A stretch of DNA of 64,000 nucleotides from Isoptericola jiangsuensis (GCF_002563715.1 NZ_PDJJ01000001.1:1178001-1242000); one strand, 5' to 3'; shown: positions 23,874 to 33,399, counted from the stretch's first letter. Notes: generated by a model not told the origin, from the sequence alone. Made by a program: numbers and translations.

Positions 23874-26800
23874 GTGCACCACCCGAGCGAGGCCGACTGG
23901 GAGCAGCTCGCCCGCGAGCACCTTGCCGAGTTCGGCTGGGCGCCGCTGGAAGGCAAGCAGATCGCACCCGGCGCCACCTCCGCCGTCGGACACCCGGGGT
24001 ACACGGCGCTGGGCGAGCAGCCGCAGCGCGAGTCGTGGACCGAGCTCGCGATCCCGTCCCGCATGAGGGCCACGCTGCGACGGCTGAACCCGGAGGTGCC
24101 GCGCGAGCACCTCGACCAGGCCCTCGCCGAGATCCTGCGACCGCGCTCGCAGGATGCGATCACCGAGAACCACCGCATCCACTCCTACCTCACCGGCGGC
24201 TACCGGCTCAGCTACACCGCGGACGGTGCCGAGCATCACCCGACGGTACGGCTCGTCTCCACCCACGAGCACGAGAACGAGTGGCTCGTCGTCAACCAGG
24301 TGACCGTGATCGACGGCGACATCGAGCGTCGGTTCGACCTCGTCCTCTACCTCAACGGCATGCCCGTGGTGATCGTCGAGCTGAAGAACGCCGGAAGCAG
24401 GCAGTCCGACGTCGCCGCCGCGCACGCCCAGCTCGCCACCTACGTCCGTGAGCTGCCGACGGCCTTCCGCTTCTGCGTGCTCACGCTCGTCAGCGACGGC
24501 GTGGTGGCCAAGTACGGCACACCGTTCACCCCGCTCCACCACTACGCGCCCTGGAACGTGGACGACGACGGCCGCGTCATCGGGCCCGACGGCGGCACGC
24601 AGGCGGACCTCCACCTCGTGGACGACGACGGTCTGCCCGGTCGGGTTGAGCCCGCCACGCCGCTCGAGATCACCCTCTCCGGCCTGTTCAACCCGGAACG
24701 GTTCCTGCAGCTGCTCCGTGGCTTCGTCGCCTTCGACGCCGGCGACGACGGCCTGGCCAAGAGGGTCGCCAAGCCGCACCAGTACTTCGCGGTGACCAAG
24801 GCGATCGGCGAGACCGTCCGGGCCGTGGACGGCGACGGCAAGGCCGGCGTCGTCTGGCACACGCAAGGCTCGGGCAAGTCGATGGAGATGGAGCTGTACG
24901 CCGCGGCCGTCGCACGTCACCCGGCACTGCTCAACCCGACGATCGTCGTCATCACCGACCGCACCGACCTCGACGACCAGCTCTACGAGACGTTCCAGCG
25001 CTCCGAGCTGCTGCCCGAGGCGCCGCGCCAGGTGATGCGCCGCGCGGAGCTGCGCGACGAGCTGGCGAACCGGCGCACGGGCGGCATCTACTTCACCACG
25101 CTGCAGAAGTTCGGACTCACCCGAGCCGAAAAGGAAGCCGGGGCCAAGCACCCCGTGCTGTCAGACCGGCGCAACATCGTGCTCATCGTGGACGAGGCGC
25201 ACCGCAGCCACTACGGAGACCTCGACGGCTACGCCTGGCACCTGAAGAACGCCCTGCCGCACGCGACCCTCATCGCCTTCACCGGCACGCCGATCTCCGA
25301 GCACGACCGGGACACCGAGGCCGTGTTCGGCGACGTCATCGACGTGTACGACCTCACCCGGGCCGTGGCCGACGGCGCCACCGTGCCGGTGTTCTTCGAA
25401 TCCCGCCTCGTCAAGGTCGGCTTCCCCGACGGCGTCGGCTCCGAGGAGATCGACGCCGCCGCGGACGAGGCCACAGTCGGGCTCGACGACGCCGAACGGG
25501 ACCGCATCGAACGGTCCGTCGCGGTGGTCAACGCCGTCTACGGCGCCCCCGCGCGCCTCGACGCACTCACGCAGGACCTGCTCGACCACTGGGACGCCCG
25601 GCGGGACGCGGTGGCAGAGAGCGTCCGGCCTGCGTCGGACCTGGAGCGAGACGACGCGCACTCCCCGGGCGCGCCCGGCAAGGCGCTCGTCGTGTGCTCC
25701 ACCCGGGAGATCTGCGCCCGGCTCTACGAGCACCTCGTCGCACGGCGGCCCGAGTGGCACACCGACGAGCTGACGACCGGCAAGATCAAGGTTCTGTACT
25801 CGGGGACACCACAGGACCCCGAGCACATCGCAAGACACGTGCGCCGCCCCAGCGAGAACGCGGCACTCAAGAAGCGGCTCAAGGACCCGGACGACGAGCT
25901 CGAGATCGTCATCGTCAACGACATGCTCCTCACGGGCTACGACTCGCCCTCGCTGCACACCCTCTACCTCGACCGACCACTGCGCGGTGCGCTGCTCATG
26001 CAGACGCTTGCCCGCGTGAACCGTACGTTCCGGGGCAAGGACTCCGGGCTGCTCGTCGCCTACGCGCCGGTCGCCGAGAACCTCGCGGCGGCGCTCGCCG
26101 AGTACACCGTGCGCGACCAGGCCGAGAAGCCCGTGGGGCAGGACCTCGACGCCGCCGCGAAGGTGGCGCGCGAGCACGTGCGCCAGGTCGCCGCACTGGT
26201 GGATTCCAGCGGCTGGCGCGAGGAGCTGGCCGCACGGCGCGGCCAGCCACGTCGGCTGATCCATGCGGCGATGCGCGCCGTCAACCATCTGCGCAGCCCG
26301 CGGACACCCGGGAACCAGGTCGGGCCGGACCAGGAGTCGCTCGGCGACGCCTTCCGCCGGCTCGCACCCGCGCTGCGGCGGTCCTGGGCGCTCGCGGGTC
26401 GGCACGACTCGCTGGCCGGGCTCGCTGACGACGTGCGCTTCTACGAAGAGGTGCGCACATGGATGGGCAAGATGGACGCCGAGGAGCGTCAGGCGGCCGG
26501 CGAGCCCATCCCCGACGAGGTGCAGCGGCTCCTCAACCAGCTCACGGCCACCGCCGTGCACGCCGGAGACGTGGTGGACATCTACGAGGCCGCCGGGCTC
26601 GAACGACCACGGCTCGACCAGATCGACGAGGCCTTCCTGGCCCGCGCGCAGGCGGCACCGAACCCGCAGGTGGCGATCGAGGCGCTCCGCTCGCTCATCC
26701 TGGCCGAGTCCCGCAGGTCCACCGAGGGCAACCTCGTGCGGCGTCGGATGTTCTCCCAGCGTCTCGCCGAGCTCATGAACCGCTACACCAACGCGAACCT

Positions 26801-27173
26801 GACCTCGGCCGAGATCATCACCGCACTGGTGGAGATGGCCCAGGACGTCGCGGCGGAGGCGTCCCGCGGCGAACAGTTCGACCCGCCGCTCGGGCACGAC
26901 GAGCTCGCGTTCTACGACGCCGTCGCCACGAACGAGTCCGCCGTCGAGCTCCAGGGCGACGCGAAGCTCGCCGAGATCGCCAGAGAACTCGTCCGGGTCA
27001 TGCGGACCAACGAGACGGTCGACTGGACCGTGCGCGACGACGTCCGAGCCAAGATGCGCGCCTCCATCAAGCGGCTGCTCATCAAGCACAAGTACCCGCC
27101 GGACAAGCGGCAGGACGCGATCATCCTGGTCATGGACCAGATGGAGGCCCTGGCGACGCGCCGAGCGGCCTGA
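23874..27173 (+). CDS. hsdR: Type I restriction endonuclease subunit HsdR
   Basis: 1099 residues. The N-terminal nuclease region has RFDLVLYLNGMPVVIVELKN, giving the D...ExK active site near residue 169. The translocase follows: HTQGSGKSMEM (Walker A, near 330), VDEAHRSHYGD (near 438), FTGTPI, and later NDMLLTGYDSPSLHTLYLDRPLRG. The C-terminus is helical, as expected for HsdM contact. It pumps DNA and cuts far from the site when the target is unmethylated. GTG 23874 has AGGGGAG 6 nt upstream; the upstream GTG at 23850 lacks a site. It lies 7.9 kb from hsdS, with unrelated defence genes between. Confidence 0.95.
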   Translation: MHHPSEADWEQLAREHLAEFGWAPLEGKQIAPGATSAVGHPGYTALGEQPQRESWTELAIPSRMRATLRRLNPEVPREHLDQALAEILRPRSQDAITENHRIHSYLTGGYRLSYTADGAEHHPTVRLVSTHEHENEWLVVNQVTVIDGDIERRFDLVLYLNGMPVVIVELKNAGSRQSDVAAAHAQLATYVRELPTAFRFCVLTLVSDGVVAKYGTPFTPLHHYAPWNVDDDGRVIGPDGGTQADLHLVDDDGLPGRVEPATPLEITLSGLFNPERFLQLLRGFVAFDAGDDGLAKRVAKPHQYFAVTKAIGETVRAVDGDGKAGVVWHTQGSGKSMEMELYAAAVARHPALLNPTIVVITDRTDLDDQLYETFQRSELLPEAPRQVMRRAELRDELANRRTGGIYFTTLQKFGLTRAEKEAGAKHPVLSDRRNIVLIVDEAHRSHYGDLDGYAWHLKNALPHATLIAFTGTPISEHDRDTEAVFGDVIDVYDLTRAVADGATVPVFFESRLVKVGFPDGVGSEEIDAAADEATVGLDDAERDRIERSVAVVNAVYGAPARLDALTQDLLDHWDARRDAVAESVRPASDLERDDAHSPGAPGKALVVCSTREICARLYEHLVARRPEWHTDELTTGKIKVLYSGTPQDPEHIARHVRRPSENAALKKRLKDPDDELEIVIVNDMLLTGYDSPSLHTLYLDRPLRGALLMQTLARVNRTFRGKDSGLLVAYAPVAENLAAALAEYTVRDQAEKPVGQDLDAAAKVAREHVRQVAALVDSSGWREELAARRGQPRRLIHAAMRAVNHLRSPRTPGNQVGPDQESLGDAFRRLAPALRRSWALAGRHDSLAGLADDVRFYEEVRTWMGKMDAEERQAAGEPIPDEVQRLLNQLTATAVHAGDVVDIYEAAGLERPRLDQIDEAFLARAQAAPNPQVAIEALRSLILAESRRSTEGNLVRRRMFSQRLAELMNRYTNANLTSAEIITALVEMAQDVAAEASRGEQFDPPLGHDELAFYDAVATNESAVELQGDAKLAEIARELVRVMRTNETVDWTVRDDVRAKMRASIKRLLIKHKYPPDKRQDAIILVMDQMEALATRRAA

Positions 27174-27379
27174 GGTTCGAGGGTCACGACAGTTCACCCC
27201 ACGACCGATGCGGGCGGACGCGACGACCGGCCCTAGATTGGCCACCGACCGACGACAAGGGTGCGACCGTACGAAGGCGCGGAGTGGGGATCGAGAACTC
27301 GTGCAGGAAGTGTTGCCCAGAGCTGATGTCGAGGTCGCAGGAGCGCATCGTTCCCGGACGATGCCGGGGGGTGCGAGCA

Positions 27380-28093
27380 GTGCCTGGTCCTGAGGACAGC
27401 GCCGCTGCCGGTCCGCACCGCTCGCGCTCCGGCTTCGGGCGGCTCCTTCTGGGCGCCGTGCTAGCCCTTCTGCTGACGCCCCCGCTGCTCCTGGCCGCGG
27501 CGTGGGGAGCGGACAAGACGGGTCTGATCGACCTGGGTGCCCTGGCAAACCCCTTCGCCACCGAGGAGGTCGACCGCTCCGAGACTCCCGTGCTCCTGAG
27601 CGTCCAGAACCTCGCCCGCTTCGTCGCGGCGCAGGGCAGCTACCAGGTGGTACTGGATCTCGAGCAGGACACGAAGTACGTTCCGGACTGGCTCATGGGT
27701 GAGCGCACGATCTTCGTCGCGGAAGGCTCGGTCGATGTCTACGTGGACTTCCGCGACCTGCCGCAGGACGCAGTCCTCGTGGCGGAGGACGGAGCCGCGG
27801 TGACCATCTCCCTGCCGGCACCCGTGCTCGGGGAACCGACGATCGACCTCACGAACAGCAGGGCGCTCTCCGAGACGCGGGGCCTGATCAACCGGGCCGG
27901 CGACTTCTTCGCGGACGACCTCGACAGTCGCCAGGAGACGCTGCTGAAGGCGGAGGAGAAGCTCGCGGACGTGGCCCGGGAGAGTGGTCTGGAGGGCACG
28001 GCCGAGGAGAACACACGCAAAACGCTCGAAGGCCTGCTCCGAGGCCTGGGGTACGAGACGGTGGAGGTCCGCTTCGAAGCTGACGGTCGGTGA
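27380..28093 (+). CDS. DUF4230 family membrane-anchored protein
   Basis: About 237 residues. A basic N-terminus is followed by one membrane helix (about 22-42, LLLGAVLALLLTPPLLLAAA). The outside domain contains SVQNLARFVAAQGSYQVVLDLEQDTKYVPDWLMGERTIFVAEGSVDVYVDF, read over residues 72-125, which matches DUF4230. Members are small extracytoplasmic proteins of unknown function. The start is unclear: GTG 27380 has a G-rich site 7 nt upstream; ATG 27326 and GTG 27371 are also in frame. A possible -10 (TAGATT) lies near 27233. It is the last gene before array 2. Confidence 0.8.
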   Translation: MPGPEDSAAAGPHRSRSGFGRLLLGAVLALLLTPPLLLAAAWGADKTGLIDLGALANPFATEEVDRSETPVLLSVQNLARFVAAQGSYQVVLDLEQDTKYVPDWLMGERTIFVAEGSVDVYVDFRDLPQDAVLVAEDGAAVTISLPAPVLGEPTIDLTNSRALSETRGLINRAGDFFADDLDSRQETLLKAEEKLADVARESGLEGTAEENTRKTLEGLLRGLGYETVEVRFEADGR

Positions 28094-28190
28094 GGGCGTG
28101 CCAGAGGCGCCTGTGTGACCTGCGTCGACCAGGCGAACGTCAGCGGCCGGGAAGGCGCGGCTCCTTGCTGATGCCGCAGGACCGGTCCCG

Positions 28191-28290
28191 CGCTGACTCG
28201 CGTGCAGCCGCGCTGACTCGCGTGCAGCCGCGCTGACTCGCGTGCAGCCGCGCTGACTGGCGGGGAGCTGCGCTGACTCGCGGTCAGGAG
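28191..28290 (+). repeat. Array 2: five 20-bp repeats with GCGCTGACTCG core
   Basis: Units start at 28191, 28211, 28231, 28251 and 28271, exactly 20 bp apart. The first three are identical (CGCTGACTCGCGTGCAGCCG); the fourth has CTGACTGG and the fifth diverges after the core. Orientation is opposite to array 1. The array lies between the convergent DUF4230 and CHAD genes, and the fifth unit contains the CHAD stop codon (28284-28286). Confidence 0.92.
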
Positions 28291-29216
28291 ACCGCCTCGA
28301 GGAGCTGGTCGACGGCGCTCGCGGCCTCGGCCGCAGCGGTCTCGGCCCGGCGCTGCGCGGCCCGGGCGAGGCGGTCGTAGGGCGAGCGGTCGCCGCCCTC
28401 CGCCTCGACGACCGCGGCGACCTCGCCGACCCAGCGGGCGAGGAGCACGGCGTCGCGGTGGTCGCCGAGCGTGGACTGGACCTGCTTGCCGGCGGCCCCG
28501 AGGTGGTCGGCCGACGAGCCGAGGACGCGCGTGGGGGTGTCGGTGACGGCCGCCACCGCATGGGCGAGGCGGCGCCCGGCCTTGCGCAGGCGGTGTGCGG
28601 CTGCGAGCAGTTCGGCGCCGTCGGTGCTGGTCGGGTCGACCAGGTCGCCCGTCGCGGCGGCGAGCTGCGCCAGGTCGACGTCGGTGGCAGCCCGGGCTGC
28701 CCGTCGGCCCGCTTTGCGGAGCCGTCGCCGGGCGACCTTGCGGGCCCTGCTGTCGGCGGCGTCGGTCAGGGGTGGGTCGGCGACCCCACGCACGAGGTCG
28801 GCGGTGAGGCGGCGCATCTCGTCGCCGGCGCACCACTCGACGAGGGCGCGGTGCGCGACGGCGTGCTGCGCATCGAGGTCGGCCACCAGCCGTTCGCGGG
28901 CCTCCAGCGGGACGCGTGAACGGCGCCCGACCTGCTCGACGTCCTCGCGTCGCACCTCCAGGTCGCGCACCTCGCCGAGCACCTCGCCGAGCGTGGCCAG
29001 CCGCCCGCGCAGCTCGACGGCGGCAGCGTGGTCGAACACCGGCTTGTACACCGCCAGCACCGTGCGGAGCTTGCGCACCGACGTGCGGAGCCGGTGCACG
29101 CCGTCCGGCTCGTCGGTGACGGCTCCCGGCACCTGCTGCTGGATGCGCCGGACGTGCTCGGCGAGCACGTCCGGGAACACGTCGCCGACGAGGTCGTCCT
29201 GTCGTGAAGCCGCCAT
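28284..29216 (-). CDS. CHAD domain protein
   Basis: 310 residues, all helical. The CHAD pattern is clear in two halves: VHRLRTSVRKLRTVLAVYKPVF near residues 40-62, then AAHRLRKAGRRLAHAVAAV near 205-223, each with the conserved His and rows of Arg/Lys that bind polyphosphate. Such proteins attach to polyphosphate granules. There is no neighbouring CYTH domain or polyphosphate kinase. The gene is enclosed by two repeat arrays in the same orientation, with its stop inside array 2 and array 3 about 100 bp upstream of its start. Confidence 0.9.
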   Translation of the reverse strand: MAASRQDDLVGDVFPDVLAEHVRRIQQQVPGAVTDEPDGVHRLRTSVRKLRTVLAVYKPVFDHAAAVELRGRLATLGEVLGEVRDLEVRREDVEQVGRRSRVPLEARERLVADLDAQHAVAHRALVEWCAGDEMRRLTADLVRGVADPPLTDAADSRARKVARRRLRKAGRRAARAATDVDLAQLAAATGDLVDPTSTDGAELLAAAHRLRKAGRRLAHAVAAVTDTPTRVLGSSADHLGAAGKQVQSTLGDHRDAVLLARWVGEVAAVVEAEGGDRSPYDRLARAAQRRAETAAAEAASAVDQLLEAVS

Positions 29217-29320
29217 CGCCCCACGTTAGAAGCCGTCGGGCAATCCGCCAGTCCGGACCTGACCACCGCTCTTCCACGCCGCCATCGGGCATGCCGGACG
29301 AACGTCGGCTCGCGCCTCTG

Positions 29321-29420
29321 AGTGCTGACTCGCGTCGCAGAGCGCTGACTCACCGGGCTCTGCGCTGAGCCGCCGAACCGTGCGCTGACTCGCGTCGATG
29401 AGCGCTGACTCGCGGGAGGG
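29321..29420 (+). repeat. Array 3: five 20-bp repeats with GCGCTGACTCG core
   Basis: Units start at 29321, 29341, 29361, 29381 and 29401, exactly 20 bp apart. The core GCGCTGACTCGCG is kept in four; the third reads GCGCTGAGCCG. Spacers all differ. Same orientation as array 2, opposite to array 1. No sixth unit flanks it. It lies upstream of the CHAD start and 35 bp beyond the stop of the next leftward gene. Confidence 0.9.
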
Positions 29421-29454
29421 CGCGCGGGGTCGATGGCGGCCGCGGCGGCGGGAG

Positions 29455-29886
29455 TCAGACGGCGTCGTCGAGGGTGAGGGGGCGGACGGCGCCGCCGCCG
29501 GAGACGAACAGGCCGTGGAGGCGGAAGTCGTGGGTGGCGGCCTGCTCGCGCAGGGCGAGGTTCCAGGCGCGGTCGGAGTCCGTCATGGCGTCGCCGTCGG
29601 GGCGGACGTAGACGGCGACGACGCTGCCGTACGGGACGGACTGCTCGGTGACGGACGCGATGACCATGCCGAAGCGGGCGGCGTCGTCGGTGCCGGGCCG
29701 GTCGGGCACGTCGCGGACGGGGACGGCGACGCCGGAGAAGCGTCGTTCGGCGTCGATCCAGGCGAGGCAGAGGGTGCGGCTGCGGGGGAGCGCGGCGGCG
29801 GCGAGCATGCGCGCGAGGCGGAGGCGGTCGGCGTCGTCGAGGACGGGGTCGCCGGTGCGCACGGCGGGGACGGTCTCGGTGTTCAT
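29455..29886 (-). CDS. Hypothetical 143-residue soluble protein
   Basis: Not recognised. The protein begins MNTETVPAVRTGDPVLDDAD and contains RTLCLAWIDAERRFSGVAVPVRDVP and SVVAVYVRPDGDAMTDSDRAWNLALREQA, a compact alpha/beta composition with no membrane segment or Cys motifs. The alternating strand-turn-strand pattern around residues 40-105 suggests a small single-domain fold. The ATG at 29886 has only a weak G-rich site upstream. It stands between the malate synthase terminator and array 3, with its own promoter region of about 110 bp. Confidence 0.7.
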   Translation of the reverse strand: MNTETVPAVRTGDPVLDDADRLRLARMLAAAALPRSRTLCLAWIDAERRFSGVAVPVRDVPDRPGTDDAARFGMVIASVTEQSVPYGSVVAVYVRPDGDAMTDSDRAWNLALREQAATHDFRLHGLFVSGGGAVRPLTLDDAV

Positions 29887-30000
29887 GGGGTCACCCTGCC
29901 GGAGCGGGGGCGGCCTCGCGGAGGTTATCCACAGGTCCTTCGGTCGGGGTCGGACGGCGCGCCCGTGAGGCCGTCCACCGACCGTGGCGTCCCGACGGAC

Positions 30001-30054
30001 GAGCATGCCCTGGCGGACCGTCGGCTGGTGGTGACGGTCCGCCAGGGCATGCTC
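30001..30054. terminator. 22-bp perfect hairpin after malate synthase
   Basis: Positions 30001-30022 pair with 30033-30054 around a 10-nt loop. It lies 33 bp beyond the leftward aceB stop and should end the glyoxylate transcript. Confidence 0.88.
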
Positions 30055-30086
30055 GGCGGGAGGCGGTGGCGGGGTGGGCCGGCCGC

Positions 30087-31817
30087 CTACAGGTAGCGCG
30101 CGTACGCGCCGGTGGTGAGGAACGGCGGGAAGGCGTCGCCGAGGGCGATCTCGCGGAAGATCGCGGCGGCGTCCTCCAGCCGGTCCCCGGCCTGACGGGG
30201 CTCGGTGGTGAGGAGCTCGCGCACCATCGCCTCGCACAGGTCGCGGGTGATGGTGACGCCGTCGTCCGTGGTGGTGGCGGAGCGGATCCACTGCCACACC
30301 TGCGACCGGGAGATCTCCGCGGTGGCGGCGTCCTCCATGAGGTGGTCGATCGCGGCGGCCCCGGTGCCGCGCAGCCAGGAGGCGACGTACCGGATGCCGA
30401 CGGAGATGTTGGTGCGCAGCCCGGCCTCGGTGACGGTGGCCCCCGCACGGCGGGCGGACGCGACGTCGAGGAGCTGGGCCTGCCCGACGGTGACGTCGTC
30501 GCGCCGGCGCGCCACCTGGTGGGGGGCGTCGCCGAGGACGGCGTCGAACGCCTCGCGGGCGATCGGGATGAGGTCGGGGTGGGCGACCCAGGAGCCGTCG
30601 AACCCGTCGCCGGCCTCGCGCTGCTTGTCGGCGCGGACCTTGGCGAACGCCTGCTCGGTGACCTCCGGGTCGCGGCGGTCGGGGATGAACGCGCTCATGC
30701 CGCCGATGGCGTGCGCGCCCCGCCGGTGGCAGGTGGCGACGAGCAGCTCGGTGTAGGCGCGCATGAACGGGGCGGTCATGGTGACCTGCGCGCGGTCGGG
30801 CAGGACGTAGGAGTCGCCGCGGTCGCGGAAGCACTTGATGACGCTGAACAGGTAGTCCCAGCGGCCGGCGTTGAGGCCGGCGCAGTGCTCGCGCAGCTCG
30901 TGGAGGATCTCCTCCATCTCGAACGCGGCGGGCAGCGTCTCGATGAGCACGGTCGCGCGGATCGTCCCGCGAGGGATGCCGAGGGCGTCCTGGGCGGTCT
31001 CGAAGACCTCGTTCCAGAGCCGGGCCTCGCGGTGCCCCTCGAGCTTCGGCAGGTAGAAGTACGGTCCGCGGCCCCGGGCGATCAGCTCGGCGGCGTTGTG
31101 GAAGAAGTACAGGCCGAAGTCGACCAGGGAGCCGGACGCGGGCTGGGTGGAGCCGTCGGTCCCGGTGTAGGCGAGGTGCTTCTCGAACAGGTGCCAGCCG
31201 CGGGGCCGGAACACGATGGTCGGCAGGTCGGTGAGCTCGGTGGAGCGCAGGGCGTAGTGCTTGCCCGGGGTGCGGCCGCCGTCGGGCGACGGCCCGTCGA
31301 ACGACAGCGTGCCCCGGATCGCGGCGTGCAACGCCTGCTGGCCACCGACGACGTTCTCCCAGGTGGGGGAGGACGCGTCCTCGGCGTCCGCGAGCCAGAC
31401 CTTCGCCCCGGAGTTGAGGGCGTTGATCGTCATCTTGGGGTCGGTGGGCCCCGTGATCTCGACGCGGCGGTCCTCCAGGCCGGGGGCGCCGGTGGACCCG
31501 GCGACCTGCCACGACGGGTCGTCGCGCACGGGCCGGGTGGTGGGCAGGAAGTCGGGGTCGTCGCCGTCGGCGATCTGCCGGGTGCGGCGCTGGCGGGCGA
31601 GCAGCAGCTCGCAGCGGGCGTCGGCGAACCGGTCGTGCAGGAGCGCGAGGAACTCCAGGGCGGCGGGGGTGAGGATCTCCTCGGACCCGGGCACCGGCTG
31701 CCCGACGACGTCGATCGTGCCCTCGGCGACGGTGGCGGAGTCGGCGAGCGCGATGCCGCGGGGCGGCGTCGGGGGGTGCTCGGTGCGGGTGCGGGGCGGG
31801 TCGGCGATGGTGGTCAT
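30087..31817 (-). CDS. aceB: Malate synthase A
   Basis: 576 residues, the usual length for malate synthase A. Family features include DPKMTINALNSGAKVWLADAEDAS near residues 125-148, RPRGWHL, VLIETLPAAFEMEEILHELREH, and GRWDYLFSVIKCF. The Arg and Glu of the active site are present in these segments. It condenses glyoxylate with acetyl-CoA to give malate in the second glyoxylate-shunt step. AGGAGG lies 6 nt before the ATG. Isocitrate lyase is 61 bp upstream on the same strand, so the two are probably one transcript, ended by the hairpin at 30001-30054. Confidence 0.97.
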   Translation of the reverse strand: MTTIADPPRTRTEHPPTPPRGIALADSATVAEGTIDVVGQPVPGSEEILTPAALEFLALLHDRFADARCELLLARQRRTRQIADGDDPDFLPTTRPVRDDPSWQVAGSTGAPGLEDRRVEITGPTDPKMTINALNSGAKVWLADAEDASSPTWENVVGGQQALHAAIRGTLSFDGPSPDGGRTPGKHYALRSTELTDLPTIVFRPRGWHLFEKHLAYTGTDGSTQPASGSLVDFGLYFFHNAAELIARGRGPYFYLPKLEGHREARLWNEVFETAQDALGIPRGTIRATVLIETLPAAFEMEEILHELREHCAGLNAGRWDYLFSVIKCFRDRGDSYVLPDRAQVTMTAPFMRAYTELLVATCHRRGAHAIGGMSAFIPDRRDPEVTEQAFAKVRADKQREAGDGFDGSWVAHPDLIPIAREAFDAVLGDAPHQVARRRDDVTVGQAQLLDVASARRAGATVTEAGLRTNISVGIRYVASWLRGTGAAAIDHLMEDAATAEISRSQVWQWIRSATTTDDGVTITRDLCEAMVRELLTTEPRQAGDRLEDAAAIFREIALGDAFPPFLTTGAYARYL

Positions 31818-31878
31818 GGTGTCCTCCTGGGGGTGCCGGCCGCGGGACCGGCGGACCGGTCCCGCGGCGGCGGGCGAG

Positions 31879-33219
31879 TCAGAACTGGGCGGCCTCGGTG
31901 GAGCCGGCGAGGGCGAGGGTGGCGGCGTCGGGGTTGAGCGCCGTGGACACGCGGTCGAAGTAGCCGGTGCCCACCTCCCGCTGGTGCTTGGTCGCGGTGT
32001 AGCCGCGGGTCTCGGAGGCGAACTCGGCCTCCTGCAGCCGGACGTAGGCCGTCATCTGCTCACGGGCGTACCCGTGCGCCAGGTCGAACATGGAGTGGTT
32101 GAGGGCGTGGAACCCGGCCAGGGTGATGAACTGGAAGCTGAAGCCCATGGCGCCGAGCTCGCGCTGGAACTTCGCGATGGTGTCGTCGTCGAGGTGCTTC
32201 TTCCAGTTGAACGACGGCGAGCAGTTGTAGGCGAGCATCTGGTCGGGGAACTCGGCCTTGACCGCCTCGGCGAACCGGCGCGCGAGGTCGAGGTCGGGCG
32301 TGCCGGTCTCCATCCAGATGAGGTCGGCGTAGGGCGCGTAGGCGTGGGCGCGGGCGATGCACGGCTCGATGCCGTTGCGGACCTCGTAGAAACCCTCGCC
32401 GGTGCGGCCGCCGGTGAGGAACGGCCGGTCGCGCTCGTCGACGTCGGAGGTCAGCAGGGTGGCGGCCTCGGCGTCGGTGCGGGCGATGACGACGCTCGGC
32501 ACGTCCGCGACGTCCGCGGCCAGGCGGGCGGCGTTGAGGGTGCGCACGTGCTGCTTGGTGGGGATGAGCACCTTGCCGCCGAGGTGGCCGCACTTCTTCT
32601 CGCTGGCGAGCTGGTCCTCCCAGTGCACGCCCGCGGCGCCGGACGCGATCATCGACTTCATGAGCTCGTAGGCGTTGAGCGGGCCGCCGAACCCGGCCTC
32701 GGCGTCCGCGACGATCGGCGCGAGCCAGCTGCGGGTGGGGGCGCCGTTCTCGGACACGTCGATCTGGTCGGCGCGCAGCAGCGCGTTGTTGATGCGGCGC
32801 ACGACGGCGGGCACGGAGTTCGACGGGTAGAGCGACTGGTCGGGGTAGGTCTGCCCGGACAGGTTGGCGTCGCCGGCGACCTGCCAGCCGGACAGGTAGA
32901 TGGCCTTCAGGCCGGCCTTGACCTGCTGCACGGCCTGGTTGCCGGTGAGCGCGCCGAGGGCGTTGACGTAGTCCTCCGTGTGGAGCAGGTCCCACAGGGT
33001 CTCCGCGCCGCGGCGGGCGAGCGTGTGCTCCTCGGTGACCGAACCGCGCAGCGCGACGACGTCCTGGGCCGTGTAGTCGCGGGTGACGCCGGCCCAGCGG
33101 GGGTCGGTCGCCCACTGCTCGGCCAGGGCCTCCGCGGTGGTGACCTGGTCGCCCGTGCGGACGGCCGTGCCGGCCGGGGTCGCGTCGGTCCGGGTCTCGG
33201 TGTCGAGGGTCGCGGTCAT
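31879..33219 (-). CDS. aceA: Isocitrate lyase
   Basis: 446 residues. The catalytic loop is [11 protein letters not shown] near residues 212-222. Upstream is [27 protein letters not shown], which binds Mg and substrate, and [22 protein letters not shown] closes the site. It splits isocitrate into glyoxylate and succinate, the entry to the shunt used on acetate, fatty acids or hydroxybutyrate. GGAAGG lies 9 nt before the ATG. A RamB-like regulator is divergent, and the 188-bp gap contains two inverted repeats that may regulate both directions. Confidence 0.97.
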   Translation of the reverse strand: MTATLDTETRTDATPAGTAVRTGDQVTTAEALAEQWATDPRWAGVTRDYTAQDVVALRGSVTEEHTLARRGAETLWDLLHTEDYVNALGALTGNQAVQQVKAGLKAIYLSGWQVAGDANLSGQTYPDQSLYPSNSVPAVVRRINNALLRADQIDVSENGAPTRSWLAPIVADAEAGFGGPLNAYELMKSMIASGAAGVHWEDQLASEKKCGHLGGKVLIPTKQHVRTLNAARLAADVADVPSVVIARTDAEAATLLTSDVDERDRPFLTGGRTGEGFYEVRNGIEPCIARAHAYAPYADLIWMETGTPDLDLARRFAEAVKAEFPDQMLAYNCSPSFNWKKHLDDDTIAKFQRELGAMGFSFQFITLAGFHALNHSMFDLAHGYAREQMTAYVRLQEAEFASETRGYTATKHQREVGTGYFDRVSTALNPDAATLALAGSTEAAQF

Positions 33220-33364
33220 GGTGGTCGCCTTCCGGTGGTGGGTGCCTGCGGCGAGGGGGAGACGGCGGCCCGGGCGGGGCGGGGAGGGCTCCTCCCGGGC
33301 CGCCGTCGTCGTCCCTCGATGACGACTCTGGGCCCCGCGCCACCCCCGTGACCACCTCCACGGC

Positions 33365-33399
33365 GAAGAACTTTCCCGGTTCTTCTCCTTCTCAGAAGG
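33365..33399. promoter_or_regulatory. Two inverted repeats between aceA and ramB-like gene
   Basis: GAAGAAC (33365-33371) mirrors GTTCTTC (33379-33385) around TTTCCCG, and CCTTCT (33387-33392) mirrors AGAAGG (33394-33399) around one base. The second overlaps the ribosome site of the regulator gene (start 33408). Both are candidates for binding by the regulator itself; the first contains GAACTTT, partly like published RamB sites. Confidence 0.45.

Noticed and set aside
28191-29420. CRISPR array
   Set aside because: Units are 20 bp in total with only about 9 variable bases, always five copies, and there are no cas genes.
2401-29454. Prophage
   Set aside because: No integrase, capsid, terminase, portal or tail genes were found; the contents are defence genes.
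29925-29933. TTATCCACA, a perfect DnaA box
   Set aside because: It is single, with no cluster of boxes, no AT-rich unwinding region and no dnaA or dnaN nearby, so not an origin; it could be a lone binding site.
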